IMG/VR virus record: IMGVR_UViG_3300042887_000814
Coordinates: 1-64,000 of that record
Source of the DNA: a virus
DNA length: 64,000 bases
Reading direction: 5' to 3' (one strand)
In this document: piece after piece, positions 1 to 8,435 of the stretch
How the letters are laid out: each line of letters starts with the position of its first letter
How positions within the stretch are numbered: position 1 is the first letter of the stretch
Translations under genes and position numbers: made by a program
The notes under the pieces: model-generated
Database searches by the model: none
Seen by the model: only the letters and a program-made list of their open reading frames with translations
What the model was told of the DNA's origin: nothing

Positions 1-997
1 GGTTAGAATTGCTAAACAACGAATCGATTACTTTTTTGCCACCATATAATATGGCCAACACAATACCAGCAGGGATAGCAAATTTAAAAGCCACCTGGGC
101 TAGTTCCATGATTGTTTTTTCTTCCAGTGCTGTGCCCACTTTGGCAGTTATGGCCTTGGCAATGTCAGCCGCAGAAGATCCAATTTCGTAGGCACCTAGT
201 CCAACCCCAATTTTATCTGCATTCTTGGCTGCAATCTCTGCACCAGATTTAGCAACTGGTGCGGCCGCTTTCGCTGTAGCCTTACCTGTATTTTTAAGAA
301 CTTGTGCAATTTTAGGTGCCATTGTAATTACTAATCTAGCACCTGCAGCCAATATCGGCGCAAGTTCATTTAATTGTTCTTCTTTGGTTAGTTCACGGCC
401 AATGATTCCGCCGCCGGTACCACCTACTGCACCGCCGATAATTCCACCAATTGGGCCTCCAACTGCGCTACCTGCCACATGGCCAGCAATTCCTCCAATA
501 GTACCGCCTGCTAATTCACCTTTCCAGCCTTCTTCAAAATTGCTCATGCCACCGGCGATAACACCGCCCTCTTGCATATATGTTTTGTGTTCTAGATATT
601 CACGAACTGTGTTTAGATAGTCACTGGCTTTGATGATTTTCTCTTGTACCCAACCCTCTAGACCCTCGTCTTCTGAAACCTGATGTATCATCTTATAGAT
701 TTCTTTAGCATTCTGTGCCGCATGGAATAAGTCGCTACGTGCCATCTCTACTTCGTGATCTCTACGATCCTGATCTTTAGGTATGAATCCGGGCTTTAAT
801 TTCTTCCCTTGTCCGGGGACTAGTATAAGGTCTGCTTCATTGACTTCTGCTTCACTGACTTCAGACTCATAGAATTTCTTCTTGGTCTTCTTACCCTTGA
901 ATAGTGTGCCCTCACGCTTCTGAGTGCCACCCATGGGCATCGCAACGCTTGCTACTGACCCTGATGTTGTGCTTTCATAAATGTCTTTGATTTTCAT
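1..997 (-). CDS. Virion/core-type protein with glycine-rich C-terminal part (3' end cut by window edge)
   Basis: The reading frame starts at ATG 997 and runs off the left edge without a stop, giving at least 332 residues. The start MKIKDIYES resembles the short N-termini of several other proteins here that may be capsid-targeting peptides. A segment near residues 90-130 (MARSDLFHAAQNAKEIYKM followed by EGWVQEKI) is of a type I associate with conserved marine T4-like virion proteins. Next comes a glycine-zipper region rich in GG, GGI and GGA, then alanine-rich helices and a hydrophobic stretch near the cut end. The function is not recognised; a structural or internal head protein is inferred. 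A late-type promoter lies just upstream. Confidence 0.7.
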   Translation of the reverse strand, partial: MKIKDIYESTTSGSVASVAMPMGGTQKREGTLFKGKKTKKKFYESEVSEAEVNEADLILVPGQGKKLKPGFIPKDQDRRDHEVEMARSDLFHAAQNAKEIYKMIHQVSEDEGLEGWVQEKIIKASDYLNTVREYLEHKTYMQEGGVIAGGMSNFEEGWKGELAGGTIGGIAGHVAGSAVGGPIGGIIGGAVGGTGGGIIGRELTKEEQLNELAPILAAGARLVITMAPKIAQVLKNTGKATAKAAAPVAKSGAEIAAKNADKIGVGLGAYEIGSSAADIAKAITAKVGTALEEKTIMELAQVAFKFAIPAGIVLAILYGGKKVIDSLFSNSN

Positions 998-1020
998 GAC
1001 TTAATTCCGTAATAATATAG

Positions 1021-1028
1021 TATTTATC
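1021..1028 (-). promoter_or_regulatory. Late-type promoter for the gene starting at 997
   Basis: Octamer GATAAATA followed by CTATAT on the minus strand. The +1 predicted by T4 late spacing is about 1015, giving an 18-nt leader with a GGA Shine-Dalgarno-like element. Confidence 0.6.
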
Positions 1029-1055
1029 TATTTGTCCATGTACTGACTAATAGAT

Positions 1056-1063
1056 TATAAATA
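1056..1063 (+). promoter_or_regulatory. Late-type promoter for the gene at 1069, spaced for a leaderless transcript
   Basis: Perfect T4 late octamer TATAAATA. Five bases separate it from ATG 1069, so the +1 expected from T4 spacing falls on the A of the start codon. No Shine-Dalgarno is visible. Confidence 0.6.
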
Positions 1064-1068
1064 GACTT

Positions 1069-2463
1069 ATGGCCATAAACTACAATCATCCGATATATGC
1101 AAAACAAAGGGGTACAGAGAAGTATAACGCAGTAGCGCGTAAAGGACTACCAACAAGGGAAGGATTTGATGCACTAAATCCTACTATATGTAGGACTATA
1201 TTTTCAGACGAAATCAATAAAATCACGCAGGGCAAGACGCATTACTCTCTTGCTAAAATGATTCCTGTATTATTCGAAGGACATTATACTGCAGGAAGAG
1301 ACCCTAAAAAACTACTTGAAGACCTATCAGATATACCTGATTCGATATTAAATGAGATACGACAAAAAGAGAGTTTCCTGATATATGAACATGGCGATCC
1401 GGGTGAAGGCTTTCTACATAGACTCTTTAAAAATGTTTGTATTTTAAACAAGATACCTACATCTCAGATAATCATAGTAAGTCATGGTCAGGACTATAAA
1501 TTTTTAGTACCTAAAATAGCAGGAATATACGGATTAGAACCTTGTCACGTAGTATTATATAATCACTTTGACTACTGGATGAAAACAAGATTCATCAGAG
1601 AATTTGAAGCATACAACATAGATATACGAACAACAAAAATCAAAGGACCATTAGAAAATGAGAACCCTGAAAAAATATATCTAAATCTTAACCAAGCATG
1701 GAGATTACACAGGGCTGCATTCATAAGTCATTTGAATGATGCTAAGTTATTAGATTATGGATACAACAGTTTTGTAGGAGTTCCTGAAGTGTTGTTGGGT
1801 AATTGCTTCATATCTTCAAATGAACAACCGTCTTTTGAGATAACAGACATACGTGAGATCGATCATCCGTTGTACAAAAAATACTTTCACGGAGATGATG
1901 ATCAGAAAAAATGGGCTACGCTGACTTATCATAATCAACGATTTTTTAAAGAACCCTTAAGATCGTCTATATTAAATGGTATGGATATATATGATAAGTT
2001 TCCTATGTTTGTAGATAGTCATAAAAATAATATCTACGAAAGTCCTGATAAGGTTAGAACGTTGCTTCCTTACTTAAAGAATAGTTATTTCAGCATCATC
2101 AATGAGACTTACTATAGCAAGGATTATGACGAACAGATAGGCAATAAGTATTGCAGATTTTTGACTGAAAAAACATATAAAGCAATCGCTTGTAGACATC
2201 CATTCATCTTGTTGACTGTAGCCAACTCTTTAGAATTATTACATGACATGGGATATCAAACATTTCACCCATATATAAATGAGGATTATGATAAAGAGAC
2301 TGACGATACCACAAGAATGATCATGGTAACAGAAGAGATAAAGAGATGGACTACTTTAGACAAAGCCACTCTTAATAACTATCGCAAAAAATTAATTGAT
2401 ATCGTGGAGTATAACTACGATCTCTTTATTAATAGAAAAAAATACGTTTTCAGATTGATATAA
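1069..2463 (+). CDS. Glycosyltransferase-like protein (first of three paralogues sharing an EKT/EK motif)
   Basis: A 464-residue protein on the strand opposite to most of the window. Its C-terminal part (from about residue 364) contains FLTEKTYKAIACRHPFILL followed by an MGYQTFHPYINEDYD block. The same arrangement (ExK, a small hydrophobic strand, a GY/GF-x-TF-like step, then an acidic D-Y patch) recurs in the proteins at 39832-40950 and 53743-54900. Such a layout resembles the nucleotide-sugar-binding half of GT-B glycosyltransferases of the fucosyltransferase/exostosin type, but no catalytic residues can be assigned. The likely role is decoration of DNA, virion or host surface glycans; this is inference. 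A TATAAATA promoter lies 5 nt upstream of the ATG, and a terminator hairpin follows. Confidence 0.6.
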   Translation: MAINYNHPIYAKQRGTEKYNAVARKGLPTREGFDALNPTICRTIFSDEINKITQGKTHYSLAKMIPVLFEGHYTAGRDPKKLLEDLSDIPDSILNEIRQKESFLIYEHGDPGEGFLHRLFKNVCILNKIPTSQIIIVSHGQDYKFLVPKIAGIYGLEPCHVVLYNHFDYWMKTRFIREFEAYNIDIRTTKIKGPLENENPEKIYLNLNQAWRLHRAAFISHLNDAKLLDYGYNSFVGVPEVLLGNCFISSNEQPSFEITDIREIDHPLYKKYFHGDDDQKKWATLTYHNQRFFKEPLRSSILNGMDIYDKFPMFVDSHKNNIYESPDKVRTLLPYLKNSYFSIINETYYSKDYDEQIGNKYCRFLTEKTYKAIACRHPFILLTVANSLELLHDMGYQTFHPYINEDYDKETDDTTRMIMVTEEIKRWTTLDKATLNNYRKKLIDIVEYNYDLFINRKKYVFRLI

Positions 2464-2466
2464 AAT

Positions 2467-2488
2467 AAAAGCCCCTTACGGGGCTTTT
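2467..2488. terminator. Bidirectional intrinsic terminator
   Basis: Stem AAAAGCCCC / GGGGCTTTT with loop TTAC lies between convergent genes. The A and T arms give a U-tract in either direction. Confidence 0.85.
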
Positions 2489-2498
2489 ATGTTTTGGC

Positions 2499-3365
2499 TT
2501 ATTGTGCCTTCTTTGCTTCTTGCTCTTTGATATACATAGGACCTATGTTATCCATCAAGTACTGCTGATTTTCCATACAGAACACATAACTACCTGAGTG
2601 ACGCAATAGAACTCGCTTATCGACCCAGATACGGCCGCCTAAGTCACGCCAGTTCTCACAGAAAGTCCAATCCTCGCTATAGTAACGATTCTGACGAACT
2701 GCTGTGTCAAAGTAAGTCTTAAGATGCTTATCATACTTAGGATCAAGACCGATGTCGTTCTTATACTGCTTGACCGCAGGGTGACCGTTCATCTTTTCAA
2801 ATACGTGCTTCTTCATCAATAAGAAACCTGTACCTGCTTTGCTTACTTCTTGTAGTCCATCTGGACCTTCTTCGGCTCCATCAAATCCATTGACTACCCA
2901 CTTGATAGGCATAGTCTTCATTGGATATAATCCACCGATAACATCTACGTTACGATTTAATAATACTAACAAGTGCCATGGTTCCCAGCCGATATCAGCA
3001 TCGACAAAGAACAAGTGTGTCGCGTCTGGCATATCGAGGAACTTGGCAGTAAGTGTATTACGTGCGCGGCTGATCAAACTCTCGTTGACCATAGTCTCCA
3101 GTGTCCAATCGATTCCTAACTGTCTTGCAGTATTCGCCCATTTAATGAAACTCATGAAGGTGGATTCTGTAAGCATCCCGCCATAACATGGCATCGCTAT
3201 ATGAACTCTAGTAGTTCTCAAAAAATCGACATTGACTTGTATCTGTTGCTGTCCGGGCTGTTGCTGCCCATCTGCTTGGGGAGCCTGCTGCGCCTGTGCA
3301 ACAATCTCTTGAACCTGTTCTACTGGAACAGTCTTCTCTTCTGCTTTAGTTTTTTTGTTGGCCAT
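2499..3365 (-). CDS. GT-A type (family 2-like) glycosyltransferase
   Basis: A 288-residue protein starting MANKKTKAEE. After a glutamine-rich, probably disordered tail (residues 1-47) comes a GT-A fold: VHIAMPCYGG (about 54-63), the ESLISRARN region, and a metal-binding DxD within FFVDADIGW (about 120-127), followed by VIGGLYPMK. This enzyme class transfers a sugar from a nucleotide-sugar donor; the acceptor is unknown. I chose ATG 3365, which has GAGAGGAAAT directly before it, over a TTG four codons further upstream. The 1069 gene converges on it across a shared terminator. The SGNH and nucleotidyltransferase genes upstream suggest a small surface-modification cassette. Confidence 0.8.
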   Translation of the reverse strand: MANKKTKAEEKTVPVEQVQEIVAQAQQAPQADGQQQPGQQQIQVNVDFLRTTRVHIAMPCYGGMLTESTFMSFIKWANTARQLGIDWTLETMVNESLISRARNTLTAKFLDMPDATHLFFVDADIGWEPWHLLVLLNRNVDVIGGLYPMKTMPIKWVVNGFDGAEEGPDGLQEVSKAGTGFLLMKKHVFEKMNGHPAVKQYKNDIGLDPKYDKHLKTYFDTAVRQNRYYSEDWTFCENWRDLGGRIWVDKRVLLRHSGSYVFCMENQQYLMDNIGPMYIKEQEAKKAQ

Positions 3366-3388
3366 ATTTCCTCTCAAACTTGTACAGT

Positions 3389-3396
3389 TATTTACT
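3389..3396 (-). promoter_or_regulatory. Late-type promoter for the GT-A gene
   Basis: Octamer AGTAAATA at the centre of a 5-bp inverted repeat ACAGT/ACTGT (3384-3398). An outer CTCTC/GAGAG pair (3371-3375 with 3404-3408) could pair with the Shine-Dalgarno in read-through RNA, a weaker version of the design seen at 5447, 41755 and 51927. Confidence 0.45.
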
Positions 3397-3400
3397 GTTG

Positions 3401-4201
3401 TCAGAGAGTGCTGATTTTTTTCTTATACGTTTGATAGTCTACCATTTCTAATAATTTGTTAGCCCAAAGAGTATTAGTGATAGGTCCTGCATGTATTAAA
3501 TCTCTAGCGACATCTTGAAATGTCTCTATTCCGTCCCATTGAATGATATTAGTATTGTAACCTTCATTTTCTAGTTTAATATCCGCCATCAAGTTTAACT
3601 CTATCACCTTGATGTTCATAGTGGATAGATATTCCAATGTCAATTTTCTATAAAAATGAGAGTGACTTACAGGCAATTCATGCATGTGTAATGTCTTGAA
3701 TACTTCGTAATCATACTGAAAATGAAAGTCTTGCATAGGGTTATAAACTGCATACTGACCTTCTTTATGTACCAATGCATATCTATTGAAATGAGGCCAT
3801 TGCAGAATGATTGCTTTGGGTTTAATATGTACCTTATTAAGGAACATAGTAAGATTATAATATGTGGTGTTGACTGAAGAGCCTTTTAATCCTAGATTAT
3901 AATAATCCAATCCAAGATTCTTGGCTAATATATAGGGGTACGTCTCTTCCAGTTTTTCTGCGTGACCATCAGTTGTACTGCATCCAGTAACCAATATATA
4001 ATCATCGTTTAAATCTTGTATCTCTTTACATCTATGACCATTACTATTATAGTCATAGGTTATATCTAAGTCTTTATATCGCCAGTTTTTTATTTTTGCG
4101 CAGTTATTTTCAAACTCTTCGCGCTCGCCCTTAAAGTAATAATAACGATTGTATGGTTTGGAATGCCCTATGAAACCATTCTGAAAATAGTTATAAATCA
4201 T
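3401..4201 (-). CDS. SGNH/GDSL-like hydrolase
   Basis: A 266-residue protein. Block I is VTGCSTTDGH with candidate nucleophile Ser75, the NLGLKGSSVNTTYYN region (about 102-116) fits the glycine/asparagine oxyanion blocks, and DLIHAGP near the C-terminus supplies the D-x-x-H of block V (about D234 and H237). Family members are serine esterases or acetylhydrolases that often act on polysaccharides. No signal peptide is seen. The ATG overlaps the stop of the nucleotidyltransferase gene by one base (TAATG), so the two are translationally coupled. A second SGNH-like protein lies at 52658-53386. The substrate is unknown; trimming of O-acyl groups on host surface sugars is inference. Confidence 0.65.
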   Translation of the reverse strand: MIYNYFQNGFIGHSKPYNRYYYFKGEREEFENNCAKIKNWRYKDLDITYDYNSNGHRCKEIQDLNDDYILVTGCSTTDGHAEKLEETYPYILAKNLGLDYYNLGLKGSSVNTTYYNLTMFLNKVHIKPKAIILQWPHFNRYALVHKEGQYAVYNPMQDFHFQYDYEVFKTLHMHELPVSHSHFYRKLTLEYLSTMNIKVIELNLMADIKLENEGYNTNIIQWDGIETFQDVARDLIHAGPITNTLWANKLLEMVDYQTYKKKISTL

Positions 4202-4893
4202 TAATTCTCAGGTAGATAGTCTATCGCTTCTTTGACTTCGGGCTTCTTTCCGTCTTTCTTCATACTGATAGCAATCGCTGCCTGCTGTGCAGGATTAGCA
4301 GCCTCAGTCTGTGCGCCCATACCTGCATCAAGTAATTTAACTACATTGGTTGCTAGTTTTTGATTCTTTTGTGTAGCAGGATATAGGCTCATTACCATTG
4401 CGGTCTTTTGTCTATCATTCAATCCAGGCCATGCATTACGTATCTCAGTTGCGCTCTTGATTCCTGGACCGAATTCTACTGTTGGTAGATAATCAATGTA
4501 TGCATGTTTACTGAAAGGTTGTAAATCTTTACCAGTCCATGGTTGAAAATAACTAGGACTGCCATCTTTCTTAGTACCACCTGGTTTAGGTTGCTCAGTT
4601 CTATCTTTTTCGCTACGCACAAAAATCAATACATCACTATCAGGATCATACTGGCTTGTTATCTCTTCTGGTTTGAAGGGACTTTTTACTTGAACAAAAC
4701 GTCCCGGTGCAACGCCTGCAAGTTTTGCTAGTTTCTCTTTGATTTCAAAGGGAAAAGGTCTTGCTTTTTGATCGTTAGTCGCTGCCACATAAACATCCGC
4801 TCCCGGAAAGGCTTCTAATGCACTCTTATACAATGCATAATGTCCTGCATGGAAAGGATGAAAACCACCTGGCATGATGACTATCTGTTTCAT
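4201..4893 (-). CDS. Nucleotidyltransferase of the HxGH (cytidylyltransferase-like) superfamily
   Basis: A 230-residue protein. The N-terminus GGFHPFHAGH (residues 9-18) is the HxGH signature that binds the nucleotide phosphates, and SATEIRN (about 147-153) matches the second, ISSTxIR-like, motif. Enzymes of this fold join a nucleotide to a phosphorylated small molecule (for example CTP:glycerol-3-phosphate, pantetheine-phosphate or NMN adenylyl transfer). The substrate cannot be told from sequence. Related genes in cyanophages are commonly annotated as cytidylyltransferases. The last 40 residues are an extra polar tail. It sits in a tight run with the SGNH hydrolase and GT-A enzyme, consistent with a role in making an activated sugar or polyol. 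Confidence 0.8.
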   Translation of the reverse strand: MKQIVIMPGGFHPFHAGHYALYKSALEAFPGADVYVAATNDQKARPFPFEIKEKLAKLAGVAPGRFVQVKSPFKPEEITSQYDPDSDVLIFVRSEKDRTEQPKPGGTKKDGSPSYFQPWTGKDLQPFSKHAYIDYLPTVEFGPGIKSATEIRNAWPGLNDRQKTAMVMSLYPATQKNQKLATNVVKLLDAGMGAQTEAANPAQQAAIAISMKKDGKKPEVKEAIDYLPEN

Positions 4894-4894
4894 A

Positions 4895-5281
4895 TTAATA
4901 ACTCAACTTAACAAAATTAACAACACCGCCCGCAAAATCAACGATTTTGGCGCGCATGTAAACGAAATTACCTTCTATATTAGTATAGATGCTTGCGTTG
5001 CTTGCATCATAAGTATCGCTGCCTGTGGCTGAATTAGCATTAGCCACTAGTTCATATACCTTGAACCATTCAGCATTAGAACTATTACTATTTAAACTTG
5101 CTTCAATAACGATGTTCGCGCTACAATTAGACAATCTGATATTGACTGTTTGTAGGTCTTGGTTTCCTAGATAATATGCAGCCGCGGGCTGTGCATTACC
5201 CGTAACTGTATAAACATTGGCAGTACCGCCGCCGTTATAAGTTGTCTGCGGTAATAATTCAAGTATAGTGACCTGACTCAT
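4895..5281 (-). CDS. Small beta-rich protein, probable virion component
   Basis: A 128-residue protein rich in Asn, Ser, Thr and Val with alternating hydrophobic residues. No signal peptide or catalytic motif is seen. The second half (IVIEASLNSNSSNAEWFKVY ... FVYMRAKIVDFAGG) resembles the C-terminal part of the protein at 62510-63310 (VEIEGTFSSSLTDWYPI ... FIRMVF), which suggests a shared beta-sandwich used in baseplate or fibre parts. The ATG overlaps the stop of the 55-residue gene by one base. Function is unknown. Confidence 0.6.
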   Translation of the reverse strand: MSQVTILELLPQTTYNGGGTANVYTVTGNAQPAAAYYLGNQDLQTVNIRLSNCSANIVIEASLNSNSSNAEWFKVYELVANANSATGSDTYDASNASIYTNIEGNFVYMRAKIVDFAGGVVNFVKLSY

Positions 5282-5448
5282 TATGCTTTCACCGCTTCAA
5301 CAACGATGCCCTCACCCGCGAGTTCTTGGGCCACTTGTTCTAATGCGGCCAACGTCTCTGGTGTAGCAATATCTGCACTGTCTTTATCGTTGTCTTTGAC
5401 TATCTTGCTGAACTTTATGACAACGACATCTTCTACGATTTTAGCCAT
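5281..5448 (-). CDS. Small 55-residue acidic protein
   Basis: The frame encodes MAKIVEDVVVIKFSKIVKDN, then a DKDSAD-rich turn and a helical segment TLAALEQVAQELAGEG. Three facts support a real gene: a GGAG Shine-Dalgarno, a late-type promoter immediately upstream, and a one-base TAATG overlap with the next gene. The KFSKIVK-type strand resembles short conserved virion accessory proteins, but I do not recognise the family. Its start codon and Shine-Dalgarno sit in a perfect 10-bp stem (5447-5476). Confidence 0.65.
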   Translation of the reverse strand: MAKIVEDVVVIKFSKIVKDNDKDSADIATPETLAALEQVAQELAGEGIVVEAVKA

Positions 5449-5476
5449 AAATACTCCATTCTATTAGAGTATTTAT
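5447..5476 (-). promoter_or_regulatory. Inverted repeat enclosing a late promoter and sequestering the start of the 5448 gene
   Basis: Arms ATAAATACTC (5476-5467) and GAGTATTTAT (5456-5447) are a perfect 10-bp inverted repeat with a 10-nt loop. The 3' arm contains part of the GGAG Shine-Dalgarno and the A and T of the start codon. The late octamer GATAAATA (5477-5470) overlaps the 5' arm; predicted +1 is about 5464, in the loop, so the late transcript lacks the 5' arm. Confidence 0.7.
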
Positions 5477-5481
5477 CTATA

Positions 5482-6171
5482 TCACTTCTGTTTCTGTAGA
5501 GAATATGATTTCCCTAGAAAATCACCAAACCATATACCCAAGATAGATATCATCCCGGGGTCGTTATAGTCTATATAGTACGATGTGTGCATATATCGGT
5601 ATGTACTCTGCGGATATTTATTAAGCATCCTGACCATCCCGGGACTGAAACGTATCTTGTCCCCGTACATATTTCTCAAGTCATTGACCTGATCTTGAAA
5701 ATCTACCGGGCATTTCCTACCTTTAAAGAAAGTTCTGTGCTTATATTTAGGTTCTTTCTTAAAGAACAATGTATCTGAAGTTTTGATGTATGCTTCACTA
5801 AACTTGAGTGAAGGATCTATCACAACTAATGTCTTGAGCATGTCTAGATCATTACTGAAAAAACTGATATTATTCCCTTGAATCCTACACATGAAGGTTT
5901 CGTTATTTCTATTATTCTTCCAATCAAAAAACTTTTCTATCTGCTCGAAATTAATATGATCGTATGTCTCTTCAAACCTACTATTTAAAATACTGATTCT
6001 ATACTGATTCCTATTAGCCTTAGTATTTTCAAGTTTTTTCTTGAATTGGTCAAGGGTGTTGGTATAATAAGTATAGGCAGCACCCATGACTTTTAATTGT
6101 GCGCGATATTTGTATTTGCCAAAATACAAACCAGTGCGGTCATCAATTGTTAACTGTAATGATTCCATCAT
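5482..6171 (-). CDS. Unknown conserved-type protein, basic and aromatic-rich
   Basis: A protein of about 229 residues that I do not recognise. It is rich in Lys, Tyr and Phe, with no membrane segment or known motif. Two adjacent ATG codons (6171 and 6168) follow GGTTGGAG; a TTG two codons earlier is less likely. The 5' end overlaps the 3' end of the ClpA gene by about 29 nt, so it is probably co-transcribed with the chaperone genes. It lies immediately upstream of the promoter-hairpin of the 5448 gene. Confidence 0.6.
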   Translation of the reverse strand: MMESLQLTIDDRTGLYFGKYKYRAQLKVMGAAYTYYTNTLDQFKKKLENTKANRNQYRISILNSRFEETYDHINFEQIEKFFDWKNNRNNETFMCRIQGNNISFFSNDLDMLKTLVVIDPSLKFSEAYIKTSDTLFFKKEPKYKHRTFFKGRKCPVDFQDQVNDLRNMYGDKIRFSPGMVRMLNKYPQSTYRYMHTSYYIDYNDPGMISILGIWFGDFLGKSYSLQKQK

Positions 6172-8410
6172 CTCCAACCTTTGCTGTCATTTTATTCGTG
6201 ATGGCAAATTCGATGTTGTCTCCTACTAGATTTACCATGATGCTAGCATTGTTGATCTTTTCAAAGAGAATCTTCTTTGAAAGAGGTACACGCAACAATT
6301 CATCGATCTTACGTGCTAATGGACGTGCGCCCATCTTGCTATCGTAACCCTTGTCAGCAAGATATTCAACGACCGGTTCGCTTAAGTTAAGAGTGATGTT
6401 ATGCTTCTCAAGCAATGCCTTTTTGACATCCTCAGTGAATTTGATAACGATCTTCTTGATACTCAGCGTGTCCAACTTCTTGAACTTACAGACCTTATCA
6501 AGACGGTTTCTAAACTCAGGCTTGAAGAAGTCCTTGAATGCCTTGTCATCTTCACCGGTCTTTATCATGTCACCGAATCCGATAGCGTTTCGTTCACCAT
6601 CTGCACTGCCCAAGTTACTGGTCATGATGATGATAGTATTCTTACATGACACTTCCTTACCATTGCTACCTGTGACGCGCCCTTCATCAAGGATCTGCAA
6701 GAAGATGTTGAAGATGTCAGGGTGAGCCTTCTCAACTTCATCAAACAACATTATGCTATGCGGGTTCTTGCTCAAGTCACTGATCAAGCGACCACCTTGT
6801 ACTTGGCTATCACCGAATCCAACATAACCAGGAGGAGGTCCGATCAATGCGCTAACTGTATGTTTCTCGCTATACTCTGACATATCATATTTCAATAATG
6901 GCATGTCAAGATTCTTGCTCAACAACTTAGCAAGTTCAGTCTTACCTGTACCAGTCGGGCCCAAGAACAAGAAACTTGCGATAGGCTTAGTCTCGTTGTT
7001 GATTCCAGCAAAACTTACATAAACACGATCCAACACTTCGTCTACTGCTTCATCTTGACCATATAGTTTAGCCTTGACATTACTTTCAAGGTTAGTGATG
7101 CGATCAAAATTATCTCCCGACAACTTATCAGCAGGAACTCCAGTGAACTTCTCTACTTGATCAAAAATCATTTGCTTAGTGATGTCTGCGCCCTTGTTCT
7201 CAAGAACACGCTGTTTAGCACAGGCTGCGTCAAGCAAGTCAATGCTCTTGTCGGGATTTTTACGATCATGAATATAACGACCAGCCATTTCTACTGCGCT
7301 TTCGATTGCTTCGTCAGCGATCTTGACATCATGGAAGTCATTCAATCGTTCGCTCAAACCGCGCAAGATACGAACAGTAGTATCAGTGGTAGGCTCATCG
7401 ATTGCTACACGATAAAACCTGCGCATCAATGCACGATCCTTCTCAAAACTTTCGTAGAAATCTTCCCAAGTCGTGCTTGCGATGATCTTCAATGTACCCT
7501 TAGTGATAGCAGGCTTGATCATGTTAGCAAAGTCAACACTGCCGTTGCTACTGCTGCCAGCGTTTTGCATCATATGTGCTTCATCGATGAATAGGATAGC
7601 CTTCTTCTTAGTATTGAGTGCCTCCATTACCTGCTTGACCTTCTCTTCAAAATCACCGCGATAACGACTACCGGCTAACAAACTACCGATCTCAAGACTA
7701 TACAATTCATGATCCTTCAAGAACTCAGGAACTTCATCGTTGACGATGGCACGTGCGATACCTTCTGCGATAGCAGTCTTACCTACGCCCGGATCACCTA
7801 CCATCAATACGTTGCTCTTGAAACGCTTGGCGAGTACGTTGATGATATCATCGATCTCTTTGTGACGACCGATCAATGGCTCAAGTTTATCTTTTCTTGC
7901 TAGATTAGTGAGATTGATGGTATGTTCTTCTAGGATCTCTTCTGCTTGGCTCTCAGTGAAGACAGAACCATGCTCACCGCCCTTATAATGCTTTTGCCAA
8001 TACGGGAAGAATTCTTGCTTGGACACACCATACTTCAACAAGAAATAATGTGCATGACTGTTGTTTTCGCTAGCGATGCTAAAATACAAATCGATAGTAG
8101 TAACTGTCCTGCGACCGCTGAACAATACCTGCGTCACGCTACGATTCATCACACGCTCAAGGCTGTTAGTCTTTTTAGGAACAGCATTTGGTTCTTTGCC
8201 TACAATGCTTTGCAATCCCTTGACATAAGATGCGATCTCATCCGACATAAGATCGACATCTACTCCAAAACCGATCAGACATTTCTTGAACGGACTAAAC
8301 GTGACTAATGCCAATAGTAAATGCTCTATAGTCACGTATTCGTGATTATGCTCTTTGGCAAATGCGATTGCCTGTTCGATGATGTTTTCAATTTCGGGTG
8401 ATGTATTCAT
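6143..8410 (-). CDS. clpA: ClpA-type AAA+ unfoldase with a ClpP-docking loop
   Basis: A 755-residue double-ring AAA+ protein, the same size class as bacterial ClpA. An N-domain (residues 1-140, with EYVTIEHLLLAL) precedes ATPase 1: Walker A GDPGVGKT (205-212) and Walker B AILFIDEAH (271-279). ATPase 2 has Walker A GPTGTGKT (484-491), Walker B IMLFDEVE (553-560) and the arginine-finger region PEFRNRLD (631-638). There is no long ClpB-type middle coiled coil. In the second domain IGF (610-612) lies where ClpA carries its IGL loop that docks on ClpP, which suggests the protein can feed substrates to host ClpP; no clpP is in this window. A late-type promoter sits 18 bp upstream, with an AGAGG Shine-Dalgarno. 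Confidence 0.92.
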   Translation of the reverse strand: MNTSPEIENIIEQAIAFAKEHNHEYVTIEHLLLALVTFSPFKKCLIGFGVDVDLMSDEIASYVKGLQSIVGKEPNAVPKKTNSLERVMNRSVTQVLFSGRRTVTTIDLYFSIASENNSHAHYFLLKYGVSKQEFFPYWQKHYKGGEHGSVFTESQAEEILEEHTINLTNLARKDKLEPLIGRHKEIDDIINVLAKRFKSNVLMVGDPGVGKTAIAEGIARAIVNDEVPEFLKDHELYSLEIGSLLAGSRYRGDFEEKVKQVMEALNTKKKAILFIDEAHMMQNAGSSSNGSVDFANMIKPAITKGTLKIIASTTWEDFYESFEKDRALMRRFYRVAIDEPTTDTTVRILRGLSERLNDFHDVKIADEAIESAVEMAGRYIHDRKNPDKSIDLLDAACAKQRVLENKGADITKQMIFDQVEKFTGVPADKLSGDNFDRITNLESNVKAKLYGQDEAVDEVLDRVYVSFAGINNETKPIASFLFLGPTGTGKTELAKLLSKNLDMPLLKYDMSEYSEKHTVSALIGPPPGYVGFGDSQVQGGRLISDLSKNPHSIMLFDEVEKAHPDIFNIFLQILDEGRVTGSNGKEVSCKNTIIIMTSNLGSADGERNAIGFGDMIKTGEDDKAFKDFFKPEFRNRLDKVCKFKKLDTLSIKKIVIKFTEDVKKALLEKHNITLNLSEPVVEYLADKGYDSKMGARPLARKIDELLRVPLSKKILFEKINNASIMVNLVGDNIEFAITNKMTAKVGDDGIITVNN

Positions 8411-8427
8411 AAGCCTCTCTTTTAAAA

Positions 8428-8435
8428 TATTTATT
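8428..8435 (-). promoter_or_regulatory. Late-type promoter for clpA
   Basis: Octamer AATAAATA between dnaJ and clpA. Predicted +1 is about 8422, with a 12-nt leader holding GAGAGG. Confidence 0.5.

Noticed and set aside
6099-8308. Several + strand open frames opposite clpA
   Set aside because: They are shadows of a well-conserved AAA+ coding sequence with no start signals.
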